Positions 12,961-26,396 of a stretch of DNA of 64,000 bases are shown piece by piece. The stretch's first letter is position 1; the number at the start of each line of letters is the position of its first letter. The notes under the pieces are model-generated. The model was not told the DNA's origin. It saw only the letters and a list, made by a program, of their open reading frames with translations, and ran no database searches. The position numbers were made by a program, and so were the translations under genes. The DNA comes from Protonemura montana (taxonomy: Eukaryota; Arthropoda; Insecta; Plecoptera; Nemouridae): the NCBI GenBank assembly GCA_947568835.1, contig CANOQG010000006.1:62001-126000 (forward strand), given 5' to 3'.

Positions 12961-14459
12961 CTGCCCCATGTCCTGTCCCATGTCCTGCCTCATGTCCTGC
13001 CCCATGTCCTGCCCCATGTCCTGCCCCATGTTTTGCCCCATGTCCTGCCCCATGTCCTGCCCTATGTCCTGTCCCATGTCCTGCCCCATGTCCTGCCCCA
13101 TGTCCTGCCCCATGTCCTGCCCCATGTCCCATGTCCTGCCCCATGGCCTGCCCTTTGTCCTGTCCCATTTCCTGTCCCATGTCCTGCCCCATGTCCTGTC
13201 CCATGTCCTGCTCCATGTCCTGCCCCATGTCCTGCCCCATGTCCTGCCCCATGTCCTGCCCCATGTCCTGCCCCATGTCCCATGTCCTGCCCCATGTCCT
13301 GCCCCATGTCCTGCCCCATGTCCTGCCCTATGTCCTGTCCCATGTCCTGCCCCATGTCCTGCCCCATGTCCTGCCCTATGTCCTGCCCCATGTCCTGCCC
13401 CATGTCCTGCCCCATGTCTTGCCCCATGTCCCATGTCCTGCCCCATGTCCTGCCCCATGTCCTGCCCCATGTCCTGCTCCATGTCCTGCCCCATGTCCTG
13501 CCCCATGTCCTGCCCTATGTCCTGCCCCATGTCCTGCCCCATGTCCTGCCCCATGTCCTGCCCTATGTCCTGCCCCATGTCCTGCCCCATGTCCTGCCCT
13601 ATGTCCTGTCCCATGTCCTGTCCCATGTCATGTCCCATGTCCTGCTCCATGTCCTGCCCCATGTCCTGCCCCATGTCCTGCCCTATGTCCTGCCCCATGT
13701 CCTGCCCCATGTCCTGCCCCATGTCCTGCTCCATGACCTGCCCCATGTCCCATGTCCTGCCCCATGTCCTGCCCCATGTCCTGCCCCAAGTCCTGCTTCA
13801 TGTCCTGCCCCATGTCCTGCCCCATGTCCTGCCCCATGTCCTGCCCCATGTCCTGCCCTATGTCCTGCCCCATGTCCTGCCCCATGTCCTGCCCTATGTC
13901 CTGTCCCATGTCCTGTCCCATGTCCTGCCCCATGTCCTGCCCCATGTCCTGCTCCATGTCCTCCCCCTGTCCTGCCTCATGTCCCATGTCCTGCCCCGTG
14001 TCCTGCCCAATGTCCTGCCCCATGTCCTGCCCTATGTCCTGTCCCATGTCCTGCCCCATGTCCTGCCCCATGTCCTGCCCCATGTCCTGCCCCATGTCTT
14101 TCCCCATGTCCCATGTCCTGCCCCATGTCCTGCCCCATGTCCTGCCCCATGTCCTGCCCCATGTCCTGTCCCATGTCCTGCCTCATGTCCTGCCCCATGT
14201 CCTGCCCCATGTCCTGCCCCATGTTTTGCCCCATGTCCTGCCCCATGTCCTGCCCTATGTCCTGTCCCATGTCCTGCCCCATGTCCTGCCCCATGTCCTG
14301 TCCCATGTCCTGCCTCATGTCCTACCCCATGTCCTGCCCTATGTCCTGCCCCATGTCCTGCCCCATGTCCTGCCCCATGTCCTGCCCCATGTCCTGTCCC
14401 ATTTCCTGCCCCATGTCCTGCCCCATGTCCTGCCCCATGTCCTGCCCCATGTCCTGCCC

Positions 14460-17400
14460 CATGTCCTGCCCCATGTCTTGCCCCATGTCCCATGTCCTGC
14501 CCCATGTCCTGCCCCATGTCCTGCCCCATGTCCTGCCCTATGTCCTGTCCCATGTCCTGTCCCATGTCATGTCCCATGTCCTGCTCCATGTCCTGCCCCA
14601 TGTCCTGCCCCATGTCCTGCCCTATGTCCTGCCCCATGTCCTGCCCCATGTCCTGCCCCATGTCCTGCTCCATGACCTGCCCCATGTCCAATGTCCTGCC
14701 CCATGTCCTGCCCCATGTCCTGCCCCAAGTCCTGCCTCATGTCCTGCCCCATATCCTGCCCCATGTCCTGCCCCATGTCCTGCCCCATGTCCTGCCCTAT
14801 GTCCTGCCCCATGTCCTGCCCCATGTCCTGCCCTATGTCCTGTCCCATGTCCTGTCCCATGTCCTGCCCCATGTCCTGCCCCATGTCCTTCCCTATGTCC
14901 TGTCCCATGTCCTGCCCCATGTCCTGCCCCATGTCCTGCTCCATGTCCTCCCCCTGTCCTGCCTCATGTCCCATGTCCTGCCCCGTGTCCTGCCCAATGT
15001 CCTGCCCCATGTCCTGCCCTATGTCCTGTCCCATGTCCTGCCCCATGTCCTGCCCCATGTCCTGCCCCATGTCCTGCCCCATGTCTTTCCCCAGGTCCCA
15101 TGTCCTGCCCCATGTCCTGCCCCATGTCCTGCCCCATGTCCTGCCCCATGTCCTGTCCCATGTCCTGCCTCATGTCCTGCCCCATGTCCTGCCCCATAGC
15201 CTGGCCTATGTCCTGCCCCATGTCCTGTCCCATGTCCTGCCCCATGTCCTGCCCCATGTCCTGCCCCATGTCCTGCCCCATGTCCTGCCCCATGTCCTGT
15301 CCCATGTCATGTCCCATATCCTGCTCCATGTCCTGCCCCATGTCCTGCCCCATGTCCTGCCCTATGTCAGGCCCCATGTCCTGCCCCATGTCCTGCCCCA
15401 TGTCCTGCCCCATGTCCTGCCCTATGTCCTGTCCCATGTCCTGCCCCATGTCCTGCCCCATGTCCTGCCCTATGTCCTGCCCCATGTCTTGCCCCATGTC
15501 CCATGTCCTGCCCCATGTCCTGCCCCATGTCCTGCCCCATGTCCTGCCCTATGTCCTGCCCCATGTCCTGCCCCATTTTCTGCTCCATGTTCCACCCCAT
15601 GTCCTGCCCCATGTCCCATGTCATGCCCCATGTCCTGCCCCATGTCCTGCCCCATGTCCTGTCCCATGTCCTGCTCCATGTCCTGCCCCATGTCTTACCT
15701 CATGTCCCATGTCCTGCCTCATGTCCTGCCCCATGTCCTGCCCCATATCCTGCCCCATGTCCTGCCCCATGTCCTGCCCCATGTCCTGTCCCATGTCCTG
15801 CCCAATGTCCTGCCCCATGTCCTGCTCCATGTCCTGCCCCATGTCCTGCCCCATGTCCTGCCCTATGTCCTGCCCCATGTCCTGCCCCATGTCCTGCCCC
15901 ATGTCCTGCCCTATGTCCTGCCCCATGTCCTGCCCCATGTCCTGCCCCATGTCCTGTCCCATGTCATGTCCCATGTCCTGCTCCATGTCCTGCCCCATGT
16001 CTTGCCCCATGTCCCATGTCCTGCCCCATGTCCTGCCCCATGTCCTGCCCCATGTCCTGCCCTATGTCCTGTCTTATGTCCTGCCCCATGTAATGCCCCA
16101 TGTCCTGCTCCATGTCCTCCCCCTGTCCTGCCCTATGTCTTATGTCCTGCCCCATGTCCTGCCTCATGTCCTGCCCCATGTCCTTCCCTATGTCCTGTCC
16201 CATGTCCTGCCCCATTTCCTGCCCCATGTCCTGCTCCATGTCCTCCCCCTGTCCTGCCTCATGTCCCATGTCCTGCCCCATGTCCTGCCCCATGTCCTGC
16301 CCCATGTCCTGCCCCATGTCCTGTCCCATGTCCAGCCCCATGTTTTGCCCCATGTCCTGTCCAATGTCCTGCCTTATGTCCTGCCCCATGTCCTGCCCCA
16401 TGTCCTGCCCCATGTCCTGCCCCATGTCCTGCCCTATGTCCTGCCCCATGTCCTGCCCCATGTCCTGCCCTATGTCCTGTCCCATGTCCTGTCCCATGTC
16501 CTGCCCCATGTCCTGCCCCATGTCCTTCCCTATGTCCTGTCCCATGTCCTGCCCCATGTCCTGCCCCATGTCCTGCTCCATGTCCTGTCCCATGTCCTGC
16601 CCCATGTCCTGCCCCATGTCCTGCCCCATGTCCTGCCCTATGTCCTGTCCCATGTCCTGCCCCATGTCCTGCCCCATGTCCTGCCCCATGTCCTGCCCCA
16701 TGTCTTTCCCCATGTCCCATGTCCTGCCCCATGTCCTGCCCCATGTCCTGCCTCATGTCCTGCCTCATGTCCTGCCCCATGTCCTGCCCCATGTCCTGCC
16801 CCATGTCCTGCCCCATGTCCTGTCCCATGTCCTGCCCCACGTCATGCCCCATGTCCTGCCCCATGTCCTGCCCCATGTCCCATGTCCTGCCCCATGTCCT
16901 GCCCTTTGTCCTGTCCCATTTCCTGCCCCATGTCCTGCCCCATGTCCAGCCCCATGTCCTGCCCCATGTCCTGCCCCATGTTCTGCCCCATGTCCTGCCC
17001 TATGTCTTGCCCCATGTCCCATGTCCTGCCCCATGTCCTGCCCCATGTCCTGCCCCATGTCCTTCCCTATGTCCTGTCCTATGTCCTGCCCCATGTCCTG
17101 CCCCATGTCCTGCTCCATGTCCTCCCCCTGTCCTGCCCCATGTCCCATGTCCTGCCCCATGTCCTGCCCCATGTCCTTCCCCATGTCCTGCCCTATGTCC
17201 TGTCCCATGTCCTGCCCCATGTCCTGCCCCATGTCCTGCCCTATGTCCTGCCCCATGTCTTGCCCCATGTCCCATGTCCTGCCCCATGTCCTGCCCCATG
17301 TCCTGCCCCATGTCCTGCCCTATGTCCTGCCCCATGTCCTGCCCCATTTTCTGCTCCATGTTCCACCCCATGTCCTGCCCCATGTCCCATGTCATGCCCC

Positions 17401-19390
17401 ATGTCCTGCCCCATGTCCTGCCCCATGTCCTGTCCCATGTCCTGCTCCATGTCCTGCCCCATGTCTTACCTCATGTCCCATGTCCTGCCTCATGTCCTGC
17501 CCCATGTCCTGCCCCATATCCTGCCCCATGTCCTGCCCCATGTCCTGCCCCATGTCCTGTCCCATGTCCTGCCCAATGTCCTGCCCCATGTCCTGCTCCA
17601 TGTCCTGCCCCATGTCCTGCCCCATGTCCTGCCCTATGTCCTGCCCCATGTCCTGCCCCATGTCCTGCCCCATGTCCTGCCCTATGTCCTTCCCCATGTC
17701 CTGCCCCATGTCCTGCCCCATGTCCTGTCCCATGTCATGTCCCATGTCCTGCTCCATGTCCTGCCCCATGTCCTGCCCCATGTCCTGCCCTATGTCCTGC
17801 ACCATGTCCTGCCCCATGTCCTGCCCCATGTCCTGCCCCATGTCCTGCCCCATGTCCTGCCCCATGTCCTGCCCCATGTCCCATGTCCTGCCCCATGTCC
17901 TGCCCCTTGTCCTGTCCCATTTCCTGCCCCATGTCCTACCCCATGTCCTGCCCCATGTCCTGCCCCATGTCCTGCCCCATGTCCTGCCTCATGTCCTGCC
18001 CCATGTCTTGCCCCATGTCCCATGTCCTGCCCCATGTCCTGCCCCATGTCCTGCCCCATGTCCTGCCCTATGTCCTGTCTTATGTCCTGCCCCATGGAAT
18101 GCCCCATGTCCTGCTCCATGTCCTCCCCCTGTCCTGCCCTATGTCTTATGTCCTGCCCCATGTCCTGCCTCATGTCCTGCCCCATGTCCTGCCCTATGTC
18201 CTGTCCCATGTCCTGCCCCATTTCCTGCCCCATGTCCTGCTCCATGTCCTGCCCCATGTCCTGCCCCATGTCCCGCTCCATGTCCTCCCCCTGTCCTGCC
18301 TTATGTCCCATGTCCTGCCCCATGTCCTGCCCCATGTCCTGCCCCATCTCCTGCCCCATGTCCTGTCCCATGTCCTGCCCCATGTTTTGCCCCATGTCCT
18401 GTCCAATGTCCTGCCTCATGTCCTGCCCCATGTCCTGTCCCATGTCCTGCCCCATGTCCTGCCCCATGTCCTGCCCCATGTCCTGCCCTATGTCCTGTCC
18501 CATGTCCTGTCCCATGTCCTGCCACATGTCCTGCCCCATGTCCTTCCCTATGTCCTGTCCCATGTCCTGCCCCATGTCCTGCCCCATGTCCTGCTCCATG
18601 TCCTGTCCCATGTCCTGCCCCATGTCCTGCCCCATGTCCTGCCCCATGTCCTGCCCTATGTCCTGTCCCATGTCCTGCCCCATGTCCTGCCCCATGTCCT
18701 GCCCTATGTCCTGCCCCATGTCTTGCCCCATGTCCCATGTCCTGCCCCATGTCCTGCCCCATGTCCTGCCCTATGTCCTGCCCCATGTCCTGCCCCATGT
18801 CCTGCCCCATGTCCTGCCCCATGTCCTGCCCTATGTCCTGCCCCATGTCCTGCCCCATGTCCCATGTCCTGCCCCATGTCCTGCCCCTTGTCCTGTCCCA
18901 TTTCCTGCCCCATTTCCTGCCCCATGTCCTGCCCTATGTCCTGCCCCATGTCTTGCCCCATGTCCCATGTCCTGCCCCATGTCCTGCCCCATGTCCTGCC
19001 CTATGTCCTGCCCCATGTCCTGTCCCATGTCCTTCCCAATGTCCTGCCCCATGTCCTGCTCCATGTCCTGCCCCATGTCCTGCCCCATGTCCTGCCCTAT
19101 ATCCTGCCCCATGTCCTGCCCCATGTCCTGCCCCATGTCCTGCCCTATGTCCTGCCCCATGTCCTGCCCCATGTCCTGCCCCATGTCCTGTCCCATGTCA
19201 TGTCCCATGTCCTGCTCCATGTCCTGCCCCATGTCCTGCCCCATGTCCTGCCCTATGTCCTGCCCCATGTCCTGCCCCATGTCCTGCCCCATGTCCTGCC
19301 CCATGTCCTGCCCCATGTCCTGCCCCATGTCCCATGTCCTGCCCCATGTCCTGCCCCTTGTCCTGTCCCATTTCCTGCCCCATGTCCTAC
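14460..19390 (+). repeat. Large segmental block D3, copy 1
   Basis: Matches 20709 to about 25890. The offset is 6249 bp for the left part (for example the ATTTTCTGCTCC marker near 15575 and 21824), 6472 bp from about 16.2 kb and 6496 bp from about 18.8 kb. The steps of 223 and 24 bp are indels. 223 equals 18 twelve-bp units plus one 7-bp unit, so the indel removed or added whole units of both kinds. Both copies carry a TAGCCTGGCC marker (15197 and 21446). Confidence 0.7.
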
Positions 19391-20708
19391 CCCATGTCCT
19401 GCCCCATGTCCTGCCCCATGTCCTGCCCCATGTCCTGCCCCATGTCCTGCCCTATGTCCTGTCTTATGTCCTGCCCCATGTAATGCCCCATGTCCTGCTC
19501 CATGTCCTCCCCCTGTCCTGCCCTATGTCTTATGTCCTGCCCCATGTCCTGCCTCATGTCCTGCCTCATGTCCTTCCCTATGTCCTGTCCCATGTCCTGC
19601 CCCATTTCCTGCCCCATGTCCTGCTCCATGTCCTGCCTCATTTCCTGCCCCATGTCCCGCTCCATGTCCTCCCCCTGTCCTGCCTCATGTCCCATGTCCT
19701 GCCCCATGTCCTGCCCCATGTCCTGCCCCATGTCCTGCCCCATGTCCTGTCCCATGTCCAGCCCCATGTTTTGCCCCATGTCCTGTCCAATGTCCTGCCT
19801 TATGTCCTGCCCCATGTCCTGCCCCATGTCCTGCCCCATGTCCTGCCCCATGTCCTGCCCTATGTCCTGCCCCATGTCCTGCCCCATGTCCTGCCCTATG
19901 TCCTGTCCCATGTCCTGTCCCATGTCCTGCCCCATGTCCTGCCCCATGTCCTTCCTTATGTCCTGTCCCATGTCCTGCCCCATGTCCTGCCCCATGTCCT
20001 GCTCCATGTCCTCCCCCTGTCCTGCCTCATGTCCCATGTCCTGCCCCGTGTCCTGCCCAATGTCCTGCCCCATGTCCTGCCCTATGTCCTGTCCCATGTC
20101 CTGCCCCATGTCCTGCCCCATGTCCTGCCCCATGTCCTGCCCCATGTCTTTCCCCATGTCCCATGTCCTGCCCCATGTCCTGCCCCATGTCCTGCCCCAT
20201 GTCCTGCCCCATGTCCTGTCCCATGTCCTGCCTCATGTCCTGCCCCATGTCCTGCCCCATGTCCTGCCCCATGTTTTGCCCCATGTCCTGCCCCATGTCC
20301 TGCCCTATGTCCTGTCCCATGTCCTGCCCCATGTCCTGCCCCATGTCCTGTCCCATGTCCTGCCTCATGTCCTACCCCATGTCCTGCCCTATGTCCTGCC
20401 CCATGTCCTGCCCCATGTCCTGCCCCATGTCCTGCCCCATGTCCTGCCCCATGTCCTGTCCCATGTCATGTCCCATGTCCTGCTCCATGTCCTGCCCCAT
20501 GTCCTGCCCCATGTCCTGCCCTATGTCCTGCCCCATGTCCTGCCCCATGTCCTGCCCCATGTCCTGCCCCATGTCCTGCCCTATGTCCTGCCCCATGTCC
20601 TGCCCCATGTCCCATGTCCTGCCCCATGTCCTGCCCCTTGTCCTGTCCCATTTCCTGCCCCATGTCCTGACCCATGTCCTGCCCCATGTCCTGCCCCATG
20701 TCCTGCCC

Positions 20709-23700
20709 CATGTCCTGCCCCATGTCTTGCCCCATGTCCCATGTCCTGCCCCATGTCCTGCCCCATGTCCTGCCCCATGTCCTGCCCTATGTCCTGTCCC
20801 ATGTCCTGTCCCATGTCATGTCCCATGTCCTGCTCCATGTCCTGCCCCATGTCCTGCCCCATGTCCTGCCCTATGTCCTGCCCCATGTCCTGCCCCATGT
20901 CCTGCCCCATGTCCTGCTCCATGACCTGCCCCATGTCCAATGTCCTGCCCCATGTCCTGCCCCATGTCCTGCCCCAAGTCCTGCCTCATGTCCTGCCCCA
21001 TGTCCTGCCCCATGTCCTGCCCCATGTCCTGACCCATGTCCTGCCCTATGTCCTGCCCCATGTCCTGCCCCATGTCCTGCCCTATGTCCTGTCCCATGTC
21101 CTGTCCCATGTCCTGCCCCATGTCCTGCCCCATGTCCTTCCCTATGTCCTGTCCCATGTCCTGCCCCATGTCCTGCCCCATGTCCTGCTCCATGTCCTCC
21201 CCCTGTCCTGCCTCATGTCCCATGTCCTGCCCCGTGTCCTGCCCAATGTCCTGCCCCATGTCCTGCCCTATGTCCTGTCCCATGTCCTGCCCCATGTCCT
21301 GCCCCATGTCCTGCCCCATGTCCTGCCCCATGTCTTTCCCCATGTCCCATGTCCTGCCCCATGTCCTGCCCCATGTCCTGCCCCATGTCCTGCCCCATGT
21401 CCTGTCCCATGTCCTGCCTCATGTCCTGCCCCATGTCCTGCCCCATAGCCTGGCCTATGTCCTGCCCCATGTCCTGTCCCATGTCCTGCCCCATGTCCTG
21501 CCCCTTGTCCTGCCCCATGTCCTGCCCCATGTCCTGCCCCATGTCCTGTCCCATGTCATGTCCCATATCCTGCTCCATGTCCTGCCCCATGTCCTGCCCC
21601 ATGTCCTGCCCTATGTCAGGCCCCATGTCCTGCCCCATGTCCTGCCCCATGTCCTGCCCCATGTCCTGCCCTATGTCCTGTCCCATGTCCTGCCCCATGT
21701 CCTGCCCCATGTCCTGCCCTATGTCCTGCCCCATGTCTTGCCCCATGTCCCATGTCCTGCCCCATGTCCTGCCCCATATCCTGCCCCATGTCCTGCCCTA
21801 TGTCCTGCCCCATGTCCTGCCCCATTTTCTGCTCCATGTTCCACCCCATGTCCTGCCCCATGTCCCATGTCATGCCCCATGTCCTGCCCCATGTCCTGCC
21901 CCATGTCCTGTCCCATGTCCTGCTCCATGTCCTGCCCCATGTCTTACCTCATGTCCCATGTCCTGCCTCATGTCCTGCCCCATGTCCTGCCCCATATCCT
22001 GCCCCATGTCCTGCCCCATGTCCTGCCCCATGTCCTGTCCCATGTCCTGCCCAATGTCCTGCCCCATGTCCTGCTCCATGTCCTGCCCCATGTCCTGCCC
22101 CATGTCCTGCCCTATGTCCTGCCCCATGTCCTGCCCCATGTCCTGCCCCATGTCCTGCCCTATGTCCTGCCCCATGTCCTGCCCCATGTCCTGCCCCATG
22201 TCCTGTCCCATGTCATGTCCCATGTCCTGCTCCATGTCCTGCCCCATGTCCTGCCCCATGTCCTGCCCTATGTCCTGCCCCATGTCCTGCCCCATGTCCT
22301 GCCCCATGTCCTGCCCCATGTCCTGCCCCATGTCCTGCCCCATGTCCCATGTCCTGCCCCATGTCCTGCCCCTTGTCCTGTCCCATTTCCTGCCCCATGT
22401 CCTACCCCATGTCCTGCCCCATGTCCTGCCCCATGTCCTGCCCCATGTCCTGCCTCATGTCCTGCCCCATGTCTTGCCCCATGTCCCATGTCCTGCCCCA
22501 TGTCCTGCCCCATGTCCTGCCCCATGTCCTGCCCTATGTCCTGTCTTATGTCCTGCCCCATGTAATGCCCCATGTCCTGCTCCATGTCCTCCCCCTGTCC
22601 TGCCCTATGTCTTATGTCCTGCCCCATGTCCTGCCTCATGTCCTGCCCCATGTCCTTCCCTATGTCCTGTCCCATGTCCTGCCCCATTTCCTGCCCCATG
22701 TCCTGCTCCATGTCCTCCCCCTGTCCTGCCTCATGTCCCATGTCCTGCCCCATGTCCTGCCCCATGTCCTGCCCCATGTCCTGCCCCATGTCCTGTCCCA
22801 TGTCCAGCCCCATGTTTTGCCCCATGTCCTGTCCAATGTCCTGCCTTATGTCCTGCCCCATGTCCTGCCCCATGTCCTGCCCCATGTCCTGCCCCATGTC
22901 CTGCCCTATGTCCTGCCCCATGTCCTGCCCCATGTCCTGCCCTATGTCCTGTCCCATGTCCTGTCCCATGTCCTGCCCCATGTCCTGCCCCATGTCCTTC
23001 CCTATGTCCTGTCCCATGTCCTGCCCCATGTCCTGCCCCATGTCCTGCTCCATGTCCTGTCCCATGTCCTGCCCCATGTCCTGCCCCATGTCCTGCCCCA
23101 TGTCCTGCCCTAAGTCCTGTCCCATGTCCTGCCCCATGTCCTGCCCCATGTCCTGCCCCATGTCCTGCCCCATGTCTTTCCCCATGTCCCATGTCCTGCC
23201 CCATGTCCTGCCCCATGTCCTGCCTCATGTCCTGCCTCATGTCCTGCCCCATGTCCTGCCCCATGTCCTGCCCCATGTCCTGCCCCATGTCCTGTCCCAT
23301 GTCCTGCCCCATGTCATGCCCCATGTCCTGCCCCATGTCCTGCCCCATGTCCCATGTCCTGCCCCATGTCCTGCCCTTTGTCCTGTCCCATTTCCTGCCC
23401 CATGTCCTGCCCCATGTCCAGCCCCATGTCCTGCCCCATGTCCTGCCCCATGTTCTGCCCCATGTCCTGCCCTATGTCTTGCCCCATGTCCCATGTCCTG
23501 CCCCATGTCCTGCCCCATGTCCTGCCCCATGTCCTTCCCTATGTCCTGTCCTATGTCCTGCCCCATGTCCTGCCCCATGTCCTGCTCCATGTCCTCCCCC
23601 TGTCCTGCCCCATGTCCCATGTCCTGCCCCATGTCCTGCCCCATGTCCTTCCCCATGTCCTGCCCTATGTCCTGTCCCATGTCCTGCCCCATGTCCTGCC

Positions 23701-25890
23701 CCATGTCCTGCCCTATGTCCTGCCCCATGTCTTGCCCCATGTCCCATGTCCTGCCCCATGTCCTGCCCCATGTCCTGCCCCATGTCCTGCCCTATGTCCT
23801 GCCCCATGTCCTGCCCCATTTTCTGCTCCATGTTCCACCCCATGTCCTGCCCCATGTCCCATGTCATGCCCCATGTCCTGCCCCATGTCCTGCCCCATGT
23901 CCTGTCCCATGTCCTGCTCCATGTCCTGCCCCATGTCTTACCTCATGTCCCATGTCCTGCCTCATGTCCTGCCCCATGTCCTGCCCCATATCCTGCCCCA
24001 TGTCCTGCCCCATGTCCTGCCCCATGTCCTGTCCCATGTCCTGCCCAATGTCCTGCCCCATGTCCTGCTCCATGTCCTGCCCCATGTCCTGCCCCATGTC
24101 CTGCCCTATGTCCTGCCCCATGTCCTGCCCCATGTCCTGCCCCATGTCCTGCCCTATGTCCTTCCCCATGTCCTGCCCCATGTCCTGCCCCATGTCCTGT
24201 CCCATGTCATGTCCCATGTCCTGCTCCATGTCCTGCCCCATGTCCTGCCCCATGTCCTGCCCTATGTCCTGCACCATGTCCTGCCCCATGTCCTGCCCCA
24301 TGTCCTGCCCCATGTCCTGCCCCATGTCCTGCCCCATGTCCTGCCCCATGTCCCATGTCCTGCCCCATGTCCTGCCCCTTGTCCTGTCCCATTTCCTGCC
24401 CCATGTCCTACCCCATGTCCTGCCCCATGTCCTGCCCCATGTCATGCCCCATGTCCTGCCTCATGTCCTGCCCCATGTCTTGCCCCATGTCCCATGTCCT
24501 GCCCCATGTCCTGCCTCATGTCCTGCCCCATGTCCTGCCCTATGTCCTGTCTTATGTCCTGCCCCATGGAATGCCCCATGTCCTGCTCCATGTCCTCCCC
24601 CTGTCCTGCCCTATGTCTTATGTCCTGCCCCATGTCCTGCCTCATGTCCTGCCCCATGTCCTGCCCTATGTCCTGTCCCATGTCCTGCCCCATTTCCTGC
24701 CCCATGTCCTGCTCCATGTCCTGCCCCATGTCCTGCCCCATGTCCCGCTCCATGTCCTCCCCCTGTCCTGCCTTATGTCCCATGTCCTGCCCCATGTCCT
24801 GCCCCATGTCCTGCCCCATATCCTGCCCCATGTCCTGTCCCATGTCCTGCCCCATGTTTTGCCCCATGTCCTGTCCAATGTCCTGCCTCATGTCCTGCCC
24901 CATGTCCTGCCCCATGTCCTGCCCCATGTCCTGCCCCATGTCCTGCCCTATGTCCTGCCCCATGTCCTGCCCCATGTCCTGCCCTATGTCCTGTCCCATG
25001 TCCTGTCCCATGTCCTGCCACATGTCCTGCCCCATGTCCTTCCCTATGTCCTGTCCCATGTCCTGCCCCATGTCCTGCCCCATGTCCTGCTCCATGTCCT
25101 GTCCCATGTCCTGCCCCATGTCCTGCCCCATGTCCTGCCCCATGTCCTGCCCTATGTCCTGTCCCATGTCCTGCCCCATGTCCTGCCCCATGTCCTGCCC
25201 TATGTCCTGCCCCATGTCTTGCCCCATGTCCCATGTCCTGCCCCATGTCCTGCCCCATGTCCTGCCCTATGTCCTGCCCCATGTCCTGCCCCATGTCCTG
25301 CCCCATGTCCTGCCCCATGTCCTGCCCTATGTCCTGCCCCATGTCCTGCCCCATGTCCCATGTCCTGCCCCATGTCCTGCCCCTTGTCCTGTCCCATTTC
25401 CTGCCCCATTTCCTGCCCCATGTCCTGCCCTATGTCCTGCCCCATGTCTTGCCCCATGTCCCATGTCCTGCCCCATGTCCTGCCCCATGTCCTGCCCTAT
25501 GTCCTGCCCCATGTCCTGTCCCATGTCCTGCCCAATGTCCTGCCCCATGTCCTGCTCCATGTCCTGCCCCATGTCCTGCCCCATGTCCTGCCCTATATCC
25601 TGCCCCATGTCCTGCCCCATGTCCTGCCCCATGTCCTGCCCTATGTCCTGCCCCATGTCCTGCCCCATGTCCTGCCCCATGTCCTGTCCCATGTCATGTC
25701 CCATGTCCTGCTCCATGTCCTGCCCCATGTCCTGCCCCATGTCCTGCCCTATGTTCTGCCCCATGTCCTGCCCCATGTCCTGCCCCATGTCCTGCCCCAT
25801 GTCCTGCCCCATGTCCTGCCCCATGTCCCATGTCCTGCCCCATGTCCTGCCCCTTGTCCTGTCCCATTTCCTGCCCCATGTCCTACCCCA
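20709..25890 (+). repeat. Large segmental block D3, copy 2
   Basis: Second copy of 14460-19390, longer by about 250 bp because of the 223- and 24-bp steps in offset. It shares with copy 1 a variant in which the usual ATGTAATGCCCC unit reads ATGGAATGCCCC (near 18096 and 24568), which supports common descent of the two blocks. Its right part takes part in the later 1547-bp tandem duplication. Confidence 0.7.
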
Positions 25891-26396
25891 TGTCCTGCCC
25901 CATGTCCTGCCCCATGTCCTGCCCCATGTCCTGCCTCATGTCCTGCCCCATGTCTTGCCCCATGTCCCATGTCCTGCCCCATGTCCTGCCCCATGTCCTG
26001 CCCCATGTCCTGCCCTATGTCCTGTCTTATGTCCTGCCCCATGTAATGCCCCATGTCCTGCTCCATGTCCTCCCCCTGTCCTGCCCTATGTCTTATGTCC
26101 TGCCCCATGTCCTGCCTCATGTCCTGCCTCATGTCCTTCCCTATGTCCTGTCCCATGTCCTGCCCCATTTCCTGCCCCATGTCCTGCTCCATGTCCTGCC
26201 TCATGTCCTGCCCCATGTCCCGCTCCATGTCCTCCCCCTGTCCTGCCTCATGTCCCATGTCCTGCCCCATGTCCTGCCCCATGTCCTGCCCCATGTCCTG
26301 CCCCATGTCCTGTCCCATGTCCAGCCCCATGTTTTGCCCCATGTCCTGTCCAATGTCCTGCCTTATGTCCTGCCCCATGTCCTGCCCCATGTCCTG
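24850..26396 (+). repeat. 1547-bp tandem duplication, left copy
   Basis: Bases 24850-26396 repeat at 26397-27943. The ATGTAATGCCCC marker shifts from 26046 to 27593 (end of TAA). The unit edges fall at ATGTTTTGCCCC: the right copy starts at a second ATGTTTTGCCCC only about 80 bp after one that belongs to the left copy. Confidence 0.72.

Noticed and set aside
4183..20670. A continuous open frame of about 5,500 codons rich in Met, Ser, Cys, Pro, His, Val and Leu
   Set aside because: It is a product of the stop-free 12-bp unit. The translation changes between MSCP, HVLP and CPAP at each 7- or 11-bp unit, equally long frames exist in all other frames and on the other strand, and there is no domain, signal peptide or codon bias.
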